Source: Ceratobasidium sp. AG-K (Eukaryota > Basidiomycota > Agaricomycetes > Cantharellales > Ceratobasidiaceae). From it: 64,000 nt of DNA. The stretch spans positions 62,001-126,000 of the forward strand of contig JAWNGF010000011.1 in the NCBI GenBank assembly GCA_037039685.1. Reading direction: 5' to 3'. How positions within the stretch are numbered: position 1 is the first letter of the stretch; every line of letters starts with the position of its first letter. A program made the translations under genes and the position numbers. The notes beneath the pieces are model-generated. The model saw only the letters and a program-made list of their open reading frames with translations. It did not search any database and was not told the origin of the DNA. Below are positions 24,478-34,401 of the stretch, one piece after another.

Positions 24478-26475
24478 ATGTCTATTCAAGAAGACGGAGG
24501 ATCACGTCCCTCATCCACCATATCAGCAAGAAGAGGACCCAGTCAAGCCGCAAGACCCACAGGATCACTAAACGAGCAAGATATTGCACAAGCTCAAGCG
24601 GGAGGACCTGCCCAATCACGTCCCCAAAGTCAAACATCAATGCCGGGAGCTTTCGGCATTGCCGACATGACAACAGTACAAGAAGAAGAAGCCACTATCA
24701 CGAATAGAGAACCAGGAGATCTTACAAATGACCCCACTCCAGCTGTAATTCGTATTTCGACCGGAACTCCAGGGCCATTGCGTCCCTTGTGGCCACTAGG
24801 ACCTAGGAGACAATTCTTTTCTCCCCAACCCAAAGCTCATGGGGGCGTGTCGCTCGCCCCCATTAGACCTCCCCCTACACCACACATTCCCAATGTTCCT
24901 ACAGTTCCTCAAATTGGAGGGACTATCACCAACGCAGGACCAATTCCAATGGCTTCCCAGCCAGTCACACCAGTGATTCCAGCACCACCATATGTTCCAC
25001 AGGGTCACTCTGAACAATTGGCCCCGGTACAACAAAACGTTGGTGATCTAGGAAGCTCAAGTTCAAGCTCCAGCTCCAGCAGGAGGACCGTAATCAGTAA
25101 TCTAGACGATCTGGACAATCTTCTAGAGGGAAGACACAACGCTGTCCTTAGGGTCATAGACGGGATGAGAGTCACTATCGATCGAAGGCTTGGCGGCCTA
25201 GAACAAGCCACACAAGTCCTGGCAAACAACCAGCAAATCTTTAACAACTCCATCAACACCCTACAAGGGACCTTGACGGACATTCTGAACGCGGCTAGAA
25301 ATGGCGAACATAACTCTTTCCTAGTTGGTCAAGACGTAACCCGCCTTCAAAATGAGGTTGCCAATACTCAAGGACTTGTGAACAATGTGCGCAAAGAACT
25401 CAACACTACCAGACAAGGGCAACTCGAATGGAACGAGGCAGTAACACAAGGACTAGAAACCTTACGACAGGAAGGAACTTCCTTCACTGCCAAAATCACT
25501 GAAGTTCAGGAAACCATCAACAATATGCGAGAAGAAATGGACGAAGCATCCCTGCACGGGATCCCGTCTAGGCGATCAAATTCTCCACCACATCCAGATG
25601 CAGAATCTACCAGGATTGACGAATTAGAACTGAGAATCCAACGACTGATTGAGAACCCAAACATCGGTAGTGGACCGCGTCGTCCCAAGGTTATGCGTCC
25701 GGAAGCCTTTGACGGAAAGAAAGGAGAAGGCGCTGAAATGTTCATTATGCAAATGGAGAGCTACTTCGTACGTCTAGGCAATCAATACACTTCCGATGAA
25801 GAAAGGATCCGCAAAGCCCTAGCAAACTTCAAATCCAAGAACAAGGCCGCCACCCACTGGGCACAAGTACTCTTACGATCGCTGAACCAAGGAGGAAATA
25901 ACCAAAATCTCGCCTCATGGGAAAGTTTCAAAGCAGACTTCATGGAACAGTTCAGCGACCCTAACAAAAAAGCTAAAGCCAAATCGGACATCCGAAAATG
26001 CAAACAGACCAACTCGGTAGCAAACTATGCTTTGGAATTCCAATACCTTCTGGTAGACGTAAACTGGGGACAGGAAGCTCTGATCAACCAATTCAAGGAA
26101 GGGTTGAAGCCAGAAGTCAAAACCGAACTGGCTCGTTTCGAACTAACCCTGATCAACAAGGATGGGACAGAATGAGAACTATCCCTTGACCGATGGATAT
26201 CAATCGCAATCTCTATTGATCAGAAACTACAAGCAATCAAGAACACGACAGGGAAGAAGACAGTAACAGCATCCTCTAGCTCTACAAAAAGACTTCCAGA
26301 CAAGGTTTACAAGGCTAGGATTTCCTCAAAACGCTGCCTGAAATGCGGATCAGACAAACACATGCTTGCCAAATGCCCAGAGAAGGAATGGAAAAAGGAG
26401 GAACCTAACCTCAAAGGAAGGGAAGGAAAAATAGAAGAGGAATCCAAGTCGGGAAAAGGCGAGGTCTCCCTCTAA
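24478..26475 (+). pseudogene. Gypsy-A gag, one in-frame stop
   Basis: Starts at ATG 24478 and runs about 665 codons. A low-complexity N-terminus leads to a coiled-coil-like central part, then the retrotransposon gag/capsid domain (RPEAFDGKKGEGAEMFIMQM onward). A CCHC knuckle (CLKCGSDKHMLAKCP) lies near 26338. TGA at 26173-26175 interrupts the frame after KDGTE, before the knuckle; Trp or Arg was probably encoded. The frame ends at TAA 26473-26475. Pol begins just downstream in the -1 frame. Confidence 0.88.
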
Positions 26476-26477
26476 CT

Positions 26478-29400
26478 GTGTGTGGAGAGACCAACGAACC
26501 AGTAATGGAAACAATGTACCTTAGAGCTACTAGCAAATCAACAATTGTCTACACAAACATTACTGGAATCACAGAACCCATCACTACTCTCATTGACTCG
26601 GGAGCATCAAGGAACTTCATTGACATCACTTGGGCACGAAGAAACAATGTGGCTCTAATTGAACTGCCAACACCTAGAAAAATAATTGGAATCCAAGGGA
26701 AGGAACTGTCACATCAAATCCGATTCAAAGCAAATCTGGAATTTGAGTTACATGGAAAAAACTTCAAGCAAAACTTCTTTGCTATGCCTACTGGAGATAC
26801 ACACTTGATTCTGGGGTTAGAATGGCTAGAGGAAGCCAATCCAATAATCGATTGGTTATCAAAAGAGATTTCCTGGCGACCAGACAACATCCTTGGAAAA
26901 GCCACAGAAATCAAAGACATACCCGAAGAATTCAAAGATTATGCAGAAGTCTTTAGCGAGGAAAAATTTAAACGGATACCAGACCATCGTCCATACGACT
27001 GTTCCATTGATCTAGTGGAAGGAGCAGAACTTCCTAAACCGGCTAGGCCAATCCCACTCTCACCCGCAGAATCCATAGCCCTCAGAAAGTACCTAGATGA
27101 GGAACTAGCGGCAGGCAAAATCCGACCAAGCAAGTCACCAGTAGCCGCAGCAACCTTCTTTGTCAAAAAGGGACAAGACCCAAAGGACCCGGAAAAACCT
27201 CCAGAGCTCAGGTTGGTTCAACACTTTGGCCCGATCAACGAAATAACAAAAGACGACCGCTTCCCTATGCCACTAATGGAAGATCTCCTTGACAAGATCA
27301 AGGACGCAAAAATCTTTTCTAAAATAGACTTGCATATGGGGTTCAACAACATCCGAGTTAAAGAAGGAGACGAATGGAAAACAGCATTCCAAACCAAGGA
27401 AGGCCTATTCAAATATATCGTCATGCCCTTCGGATTAAAAAACGCGCCGGCAACATTCCAACGATATATGAATCATATTTTCCACGACCTGATTGACATC
27501 TGTGTCATTGTTTACATTGATGACATATTAATTTTCTCCAAAGACCAAAGCCAGCATGTGGAGGATGTTCGAAAGGTACTCAAAATCCTGTTGGACAACA
27601 ACCTCTTTGCAAAACTCCCAAAATGCGAATTTTTCGTCAAGAAACTTGTCTACACAGGAATAAATATCAGCAAGGAAGGAATATCAATGCAAGAGGAAAA
27701 GGTCAAAGCAATCAAGGAATGGAAGGAGCCAAGGACAGTCAAACAGGTCCAAGCCTTCCTAGGATTTGCAAACTTTTACAGGCGATTCGTACCAAACTTT
27801 AGCGGCCTGGTGAAACCCTTAACCGTTCTAACAAGGAAGGACCAGAAATGGAAATGGGAAGCAGAACAACAGGAGGCTTTTGATAACCTGAAGAAGGAAA
27901 TATGCAAGGAACCACTACTGCGACATCCAGACCCAACAAAACCTTACATATTGGAAACCAACACAAGCGGCGTTGCTATGGGATCAATACTCTCTCAAAG
28001 ACAAAACAACGGTTACTTACATCCCATCGCTTTCCTATCAAAATCCTGTAATGCTGCACAAATGAACTACAATGTTCATGACAAGGAATTGATGGCAATT
28101 GTGGAATCACTAAAACACTGGCGATTACATCTAGAAGGAACAAGAGAACCAATAACAATCTACACCGATCACCGTAACCTGCAATACTGGAAGAAGGCAA
28201 CTACATTTAACCGACGTCACGCTTGATGGCATCAAATCCTGGCTTCCTACAACTTTGAAATAGTTTACCGTCCAGGGAACATGTCAACACAGCCAGACCT
28301 ACTGTCCAGAAGAGCGGATCATAGCGAAATACCAACAGCAGAGCAAATCATGATCAAGGAGGAACAGTTCAGAGGATTCACCGGAGAAATCAAGTCAGAT
28401 ATCATTGCGGACATTAGGGAAGCACAAATCGAAGATGAGAGCATCAGGAAGATCATAGAATTGTGCAAAGACAAGGAGACCCTACCCAAATCTGTGCAAC
28501 AAGGAATTAGGAACTACAACTTCAAGGAAGACCTGCTCTGGATAGATGGGAGAATCTACATGCCAGAAGACAAGGACACTAGACTAAGAATCCTCAGATT
28601 ACACCACAATGCGCCAATGGCAGGACACCAGGGTCAAGCCCGAACGCTAGAACTAATCTCAAGAAAATACTACTGGCCTGGACTTAAGGCAACAGTAAAC
28701 AAATACGTTGACTCTTGTGAGCAGTGCCAAAGGGCAAAAGGAACAAAAAACCAAGTACCACTGAAAGCACTCAAAATCCTGAACAGTCCATGGGAGGACA
28801 TTGCATACAATTTCATCGTAAAACTCCCAAAATCACAAGGCAATGACAGCATTCTAGTTGTAGTGGATCGGTTCTCCCACATGGCACACTTCATAGCTTG
28901 CAAAGAATCAACAACTGCAGATCAACTTGCCGATCTTTTCCTGAAGAACATTTGGAGATTACACGGCTTCCCACAAAGTACAGTTTCGGACAGAGGAACA
29001 ACTTTCAACAGCAGGTTCCTGAAGGCCCTCTACCAAAGAATCGGAACAACACCGACGTTCAGCACGGCATATCATCCACAAACAGACGGAATAACGGAAC
29101 AAATAAACCAGTGGATAGAAGCATGGCTTCGCACATTTGTTAACTACAGGCAAGACAACTGGTCCGAACTGCTTCCTATCGCAGAATTCTGCTACAACAA
29201 CCAACGACACGGGATCACAGGAAAAACCCCATTTGAGATTGTCAACAGCAGAGAACCGCTATGGAATGTCTTAAAAGAAGTTACCACGATTCCTGAAGCA
29301 AATAAGAAAGTGGACAACTGGCAGGAAGTATGGGACAAAGCAAAAGCAGCAATGGAATGGCACAGGAGAAAGGACACAGTCAAACACCAACCAAAATACA

Positions 29401-30344
29401 AGGAAGACGACCTTGTCTGGCTTTACGGACAAAACATAAAGACAAGCCGTCCCAACAAGAAACTTGACAACAAGAAATACGGTCCTTTCAAAATCAAAAA
29501 AATCATATCAAGTCATGCCTACAAATTGGAGCTTCCAAAAACCATGAAAATACACCCTGTGTTCCACAGCGATCTTCTTAGTCCATACAAAAAAGACAAA
29601 AACTTTCACAGAAACCAACCCCAACCACCGCCGATCACAACAAAAGAAGGAGAGGAAGAATACGAAGTGGAGAAGATTGTGGACTGGAAGGAAACAAAGG
29701 ACAGGTTGTTCTACAGGGTTAGATGGAAGGGTTATGATGAAAAAGAAGACACAGAACAACGGGCAGAGGATTTTGGCCACCTCAAGGTAATAATGAGGAA
29801 GTTCTTGAAGGATTTCCCAAATGCCCCAACACCGTCAAACTACAAAACGACAAGTATTAAAGGAAGGGCGGAGTGGGACAACAACACAACTTGCAAAACT
29901 TGCTCACTTTCCAACTTGCTCCACACACTTAAAGCCCTAAATCTCTTTTGCACACTATGCCCGCCGTCACCTGTACCACCATTGCCAGCAACCTTGTTCG
30001 CGTTCTCGACGGCCCAGCCTTCCAGACAGCCCGCATCCTTGACTCGGGAGCAGCCCTCTACGTCTTCAAAAGGTCCCAGCAGAGTCCAGGGCGGCTCCAA
30101 TTCTGTGCCTCCGACGACATCCTGCACTCCAACCTGGGAGAGTTCGAATGGGTTGGCAAAAAATGGCCGACACGCATGCAGCTCCAGCGAAAGGACATCT
30201 ACGTATGCCAAGGATGCGCAGCCTTCCAAGTGTCCGAAGCTGTGTTGCTATCCATGCACAAGCTCAGGGTGGTCGAATGGGGACAAGAAGGAGCCTACAG
30301 CAGCAAATGGGTTCCAGGATACGAAGGCCGACCTCCCACTCTGA
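26478..30344 (+). pseudogene. Gypsy-A pol: protease, RT, RNase H, integrase, chromodomain; one in-frame stop
   Basis: Domains in order: retropepsin (LIDSGASRNF), reverse transcriptase (YIDDILIF near 27511), RNase H (LETNTSGVAMG near 27952, with Asn where the family has the first catalytic Asp), the integrase zinc finger (HHNAPMAGHQ to CEQCQ), the DDE core (VVVDRFSHMAHF) and a chromodomain (VEKIVDWKETKDRL, VRWKGYD) to about 29800. TGA at 28224-28226 replaces an Arg codon in RNase H (NRRHA-stop-WHQI). The frame stays open past the chromodomain to 30344, overlapping the extra ORF in another frame. Which frame is used there is unclear; the overlap part of pol looks less protein-like. Confidence 0.9.
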
Positions 30345-30721
30345 GGCCTCGATGGAGCAACGCATGGGACAAGAACTTCGAGGCAGACTTGGCAGATTGG
30401 AGGATGGAGCGGGGACGCTACCAGAGGGAGAAGTTCGAATGGAAGCCATTCTGGTGGCAGGAGAAGGATGCGGACTTGTTGGAATGGAAGGAGGTCGAGC
30501 CAGACGTACGACAATGGGACAAGGACCATGTGGAGGAGCAGGAGAGGGTCATGGACTGGTCCAAGGTGGACTGGACGGACGAGAAGACCTGGGAGAAGTG
30601 GGAGGAACACTGCAATGAACCAGGTAATACTGTGTTCAACCCCATCGACCTCACGGAGGAAAAGGAGGACGAACTCGACTCCATGGTTGAAAAAGTCAAC
30701 AAGGACTGCTGGGTGCAGTAG
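29957..30721 (+). CDS. Gypsy-A accessory ORF of unknown function
   Basis: ATG at 29957 opens a 254-codon frame between pol and the 3' LTR, ending at TAG 30719-30721. It begins MPAVTCTTIASNLVRV. The N-terminal half is mixed, with a CxxC pair (YVCQGCAAFQ). The C-terminal half is rich in Trp and acidic residues at regular spacing (WDKNFEADLADW, WKPFWWQEKD, MDWSKVDWTDEKTWEKWEEH). No transmembrane segment, nuclease motif or envelope-like feature was recognised. It overlaps the tail of the pol frame by nearly 390 bp and stops about 46 bp before the LTR. It is undamaged although gag and pol both carry stops. Not a family I recognise; a captured or element-specific gene is possible. Confidence 0.7.
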   Translation: MPAVTCTTIASNLVRVLDGPAFQTARILDSGAALYVFKRSQQSPGRLQFCASDDILHSNLGEFEWVGKKWPTRMQLQRKDIYVCQGCAAFQVSEAVLLSMHKLRVVEWGQEGAYSSKWVPGYEGRPPTLRPRWSNAWDKNFEADLADWRMERGRYQREKFEWKPFWWQEKDADLLEWKEVEPDVRQWDKDHVEEQERVMDWSKVDWTDEKTWEKWEEHCNEPGNTVFNPIDLTEEKEDELDSMVEKVNKDCWVQ

Positions 30722-30752
30722 ATCGGCCCTTTCGGGTTCCCCTCAAGGAACT

Positions 30753-30766
30753 TAAGGGGGGAGTAA
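30753..30766 (+). other. Gypsy-A polypurine tract
   Basis: aaggggggag precedes the 3' LTR by a few bases, as expected for plus-strand priming. Confidence 0.65.
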
Positions 30767-31240
30767 TGTTGTGAGCCATGCTCTCGCCATCGGACTCGTC
30801 TACGCCTCTTCCTCTCTCGTTGCTTGTACTTGTGTTTGTTCCTTGTTTATCTTTCCCCTTGTTTTTCCTGCCGCGTTGCCACCTTCTTGTGGTTATGTGT
30901 TACACTGTGTAACGCGGCTGTGCTTTGTACGAGTCATGTCTGTTCATACAGCATGACTCACATGGACACTCCTGACTGGCTGTTTTTGTATGACTCATGT
31001 GGCTGCGCCTTGTATGACTCAGCCACTTTGTGGATATATATAGAGGACCAACAAGCCTGGTAACCCCAGCTTGTTTTGTCTCGTCAAAACATCCCCTTTG
31101 AGTGACACTTTAAACCACCCCTACCCTCAAGAGCCTACAGACACTTAAGTGTGTTGCGGTTCAAGAGGTCACTTAGGTCTTAGTGCCGTCCACTCTCCAT
31201 CGCGGCTTGTCTCATAGCCACCAAGAAGAAGCTTACGACA
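30767..31240 (+). repeat. Gypsy-A 3' LTR
   Basis: 474 bp; differs from the 5' LTR at seven positions, each a CpG in one copy and TpG or CpA in the other. Confidence 0.95.
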
Positions 31241-31278
31241 AGTAGGTACCTGCCCTTTCTCGTTCAGGAGCAAATATT

Positions 31279-31693
31279 TGTCATGAGCTGACTAAGCTCA
31301 GACATTTTATTCCGATTTTATATCTTTTTTTCCGAACACTTTCCTTTTTTGGTACAAATGTCCTCTGGCGCTTAAACTTGTATCATGTGACGTATTTGTC
31401 TTTTCATTTGATATTGGTGATGCTTCCGGAACTTCCAGAATGTTGAGTCATGTCTTTTATCTCGCTTATCATCAGTTGTACTCGGCTTTCCCACACTGAT
31501 ATCTAATGACGTGGCACGGTTCCCTCATGTATATAAACCCAGAGGTCAAGCCGGTTAACGACAGGGCTTGACCTCTTCTCCACTAGGACTTGCTAAATCA
31601 AATCCTCTTAACTATCGCTACTCCTTGGGTTCTAAGACTTCTCTAAGTCAAACCCCTTAACTTTCATATACCTAATTGACCCAAGTCGGGACA
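31279..31693 (+). repeat. Gypsy-B 5' LTR
   Basis: 415 bp, tgtca to ggaca. TATA box tatataaa at 31530-31537. A 12-bp inverted repeat (agaggtcaagcc, 31541-31552; ggcttgacctct, 31565-31576) surrounds the predicted start. Confidence 0.95.
31530..31574 (+). promoter_or_regulatory. Gypsy-B LTR promoter: TATA box and self-priming 5' end
   Basis: TATA at 31530-31537 and AGGGCTTGACCT at 31563-31574, 26-33 nt further on. This is the same spacing as in Gypsy-A, and it is the exact complement of the primer site at 31696-31707. Confidence 0.7.
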
Positions 31694-31695
31694 TT

Positions 31696-31707
31696 AGGTC
31701 AAGCCCT
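31696..31707 (+). other. Gypsy-B primer-binding site (Tf1-like self-priming)
   Basis: AGGTCAAGCCCT begins 2 nt (tt) after the LTR and pairs over 12 nt with the predicted transcript 5' end. The sequence differs from Gypsy-A's primer site while the arrangement is the same. Confidence 0.75.
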
Positions 31708-32170
31708 TCCTAGCATTGACTTTAAGCCCCTGCTCTTCCACCAAGTAGATAGAACGTACACGGGAAAACGGGCATAGTACAACGGACAAAGAGCTATACT
31801 TGATATAGACCAGTAGTCCCACGTCGCTATACGCTGTCAGTGAACCCAATCGTTATCCTCTTTTGGGTCATAGCGGCTTTAGTCAGCTAAATACACCCTT
31901 ACTCTGTTATACACTGTCGCTATCACGCCCGCCCAAGGCTGCTGATAACTGATAAGATCAGAAAAGGAGTATATAAAGCAAAAGCTTAGCGCCTAGCACC
32001 CTTCACTTCCAAACCAACATCTCGAGGAAGCCAGATCCTCTCAAGCAAAAACTGGAAAGTGGTTGGAGCACCACCCAAGTTAACACTCTTATCCATCAAG
32101 AACTACATCAACTCGTTGTTTCCATCAGTACGCACTAGAAAGGAACTAATTAGTAACTAACTAATTAACC

Positions 32171-32988
32171 TTGAAAGTGTTCCCCGCATTCTTTAGCCTC
32201 TGCGAAGCAGTCTTTAGACTAAAGGATTTTGTACTTGATCTAGATACCAAAGTCGACGAATTAAACAGTCGAATTGAAGTACTAGAAGAAGATCAAGTCA
32301 AACAAGCAGAAGATTTAAGGGTTGAACGTACCAGAAACGACGAAAACCACAATCAACTGGAAGCCGATTATCAATCCCTCCATTCAAGGCTCGAGTTCAT
32401 TGAAATTGACCTTGACAATACAAACAAGCAACAAGCCAATCAAGATCGTGTCCAAAGCATAAACCTAGCGGACACTAATATCGAAGTTGAGCGATTGCAA
32501 GAACAAACCCGGGTCTTGATTGAAAACTGCGACCAACTTATAAAAATCCAAGAAAAACACACTCGAAAGGTCGAAAATCTCATCAGCCACAAGAAACGTC
32601 AGTGGCGTACTATTGAAACCCTTAAAGACAAAATCAAGGGCAAATACTGTCATCAAGCAGCAGAAGTGCGTATTCCTATTAATCAGGATTACCGCCTTCT
32701 AAATCACCTTAATACCATTGCACCCAACCCTTTTCAGTGGGACCAAGACCTTGACTCACACAGGAACAACACAGGGAACAACTTAGACTAGAGTCCCTAA
32801 AACTCTTTATTGAAGACGTTCATCGTAACTACATATACGAACAGTACGACGAACTAGGAGTAATCAACGCGTTGTTCTTGGAAGACAAAAATCTTGAATT
32901 GGTATTTTTGAGAAGTCTGCGCATCATTAAAGACAGAAGGGTTCGAAGAAGAATCCGTGATATTTTGTACGGCCTGGGTTCCCAATAA
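32171..32988 (+). CDS. Gypsy-B extra 5' ORF, coiled-coil protein of unknown function
   Basis: Upstream of gag, 32171-32791 encodes about 206 residues with heptad-like coiled coil (LDTKVDELNSRIEVLEEDQV and onward). There is no in-frame ATG near its start; the first codon of the open stretch is TTG. At its end a second coding-like stretch continues in the -1 frame from about 32750 to the stop at 32986-32988 (EQLRLESLKLFIEDVHRNYI, then RRVRRRIRDILYG). The original was therefore probably one protein of about 270 residues, now split by an indel or joined by frameshifting. I do not recognise it. Many fungal Gypsy elements have no ORF before gag. Confidence 0.55.
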
Positions 32989-33013
32989 ATCTACCTGCTT
33001 TCCCCGCTCCGAT

Positions 33014-34366
33014 ATGTCAAGAGCCCCATCACCTAGTCAAGGGGGATTTACCCAAATTTCAGCGACATCCGGACCCGAAGTAGTTGCACATGCAATCAAT
33101 GCCTTAATAGACAAAGTGCGAAAAATTAACGGTCATATTAATGCCTTAAATGGTATCACCTCTACCCTAGAACAGGGGATCGACAATAACCTTGCAGATA
33201 TCCATGCAATTCAAAATCAAACTGCACAAATTGCACCCCTTCACCAATTAATGAATGCAGTATCTCAGTCACTTGCAAACCTAGGGGCAACACCCTCCAC
33301 CACCGCGTCAACAACCACCCCAGGATACAAACTCAAAATGCATCCCCCAGAAGAATTTTCTGGAGATGTCGATAAATTTGATGAGTTTAAGTCGCAATGT
33401 ACCTTGTACATAAATCATACGTCGCCACAAGCAACCACAGAACAAAAAATCACTTATATCATGGGTTATTGCAAGGGGCCTGCCTATGTATGGATGCAAC
33501 CCGGAATTGATGTGGACACAGCAAGAAGGGGAGCAACAAATTGGCTACACGACATGGATGAATTCTGGAACGAAATGCAAGCTAGGTTTGGCGATGTCCA
33601 CAAGATCGACCGATATAGACAATTATACAAAAAATTGATCCAGAAGAACTCGGTCCAAGATTATCTACAAGACTTTGTCACTTATTCATCGGTACTCGGG
33701 TACACTGATCAAGTACTTCGTGATGATTTCTATGACGGTCTTAAAGATGAAATCAAGATGGCCATGGTGTCACAGAACTTTAAACCCCACGAAGTGACAA
33801 GGACATTCAACCAAGTTCGCGAAAGAGCCCTGGAAATTGACTCCACAATGAATGCTATTAACGCACCAAAGAAGTTGCAAAACCCACAAAACACCACTTC
33901 GAAACAAAGTACTTCCAAGACAACCACAAGTACTCCAAACGCCTCACTAGGTCAAAGATTCAATGTAAACGATTGAGTCTTTATGTCAAAACCTACAGGG
34001 GGGGTGCAATACGGCAAAATCTCAAGCATTACCCGAAACGCCAAGGGCCGTCCAGTTCCACAGATCTCCTGGGATGATGGGACAAAAGGAAATGTCCCTT
34101 TTGGAGCAATTCAAAGAGACACCCGAACCAGTAACCTCAACGCTCCTACCATCCAAACACCCAAACTGTCCACTCCTGCCAAAGACCCTAATGCAATGGA
34201 CCTTGATGGAAAAGGAAAAGGACCAATGATTTGCTTCACCTGCGGTGGCAAGGGACACTCAGCAAGAGTCTGTCCTTCCAAGAACACAGCGTCAGGGTTT
34301 GAAGCTCAGATTGAAGAAATCTCTTCAGACATCGAATCGGGAAAAGACGTCACCGAGGCTTATTAA
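33014..34366 (+). pseudogene. Gypsy-B gag, one in-frame stop
   Basis: ATG at 33014 (MSRAPSPSQGG) opens gag with the capsid domain (YKLKMHPPEEFSGDVDKFDE onward) and a CCHC knuckle (CFTCGGKGHSARVCP) near 34231. TGA at 33974-33976 after RFNVND interrupts the frame before the knuckle. The same frame continues to TAA at 34364-34366. The stop fits loss of an Arg (CGA) or Trp codon. Confidence 0.88.
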
Positions 34367-34401
34367 GGAGCCAAGTACTCGGTGACATATTAGCTAGTAA
34401 T

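Larger units (their letters stand above)
23975..31240 (+). mobile_element. Gypsy-A: complete Ty3/Gypsy chromovirus with an extra 3' ORF
   Basis: 7266 bp with 474-bp LTRs (23975-24448, 30767-31240) that differ at seven sites, and a perfect 5-bp target duplication agtag (23970-23974, 31241-31245). Order: LTR, self-priming type primer site, gag, protease, reverse transcriptase, RNase H, integrase with chromodomain, an extra ORF, purine-rich tract, LTR. Internal stop codons in gag and pol make this copy non-autonomous. It sits in a member of the two-module gene family. Confidence 0.95.

Noticed and set aside
29847..30344. Gypsy-A pol frame continuing about 165 codons past the chromodomain as a real domain
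   Set aside because: It is Ser/Pro/Thr-rich, lacks motifs and overlaps the better-formed accessory ORF; probably a passive open frame.
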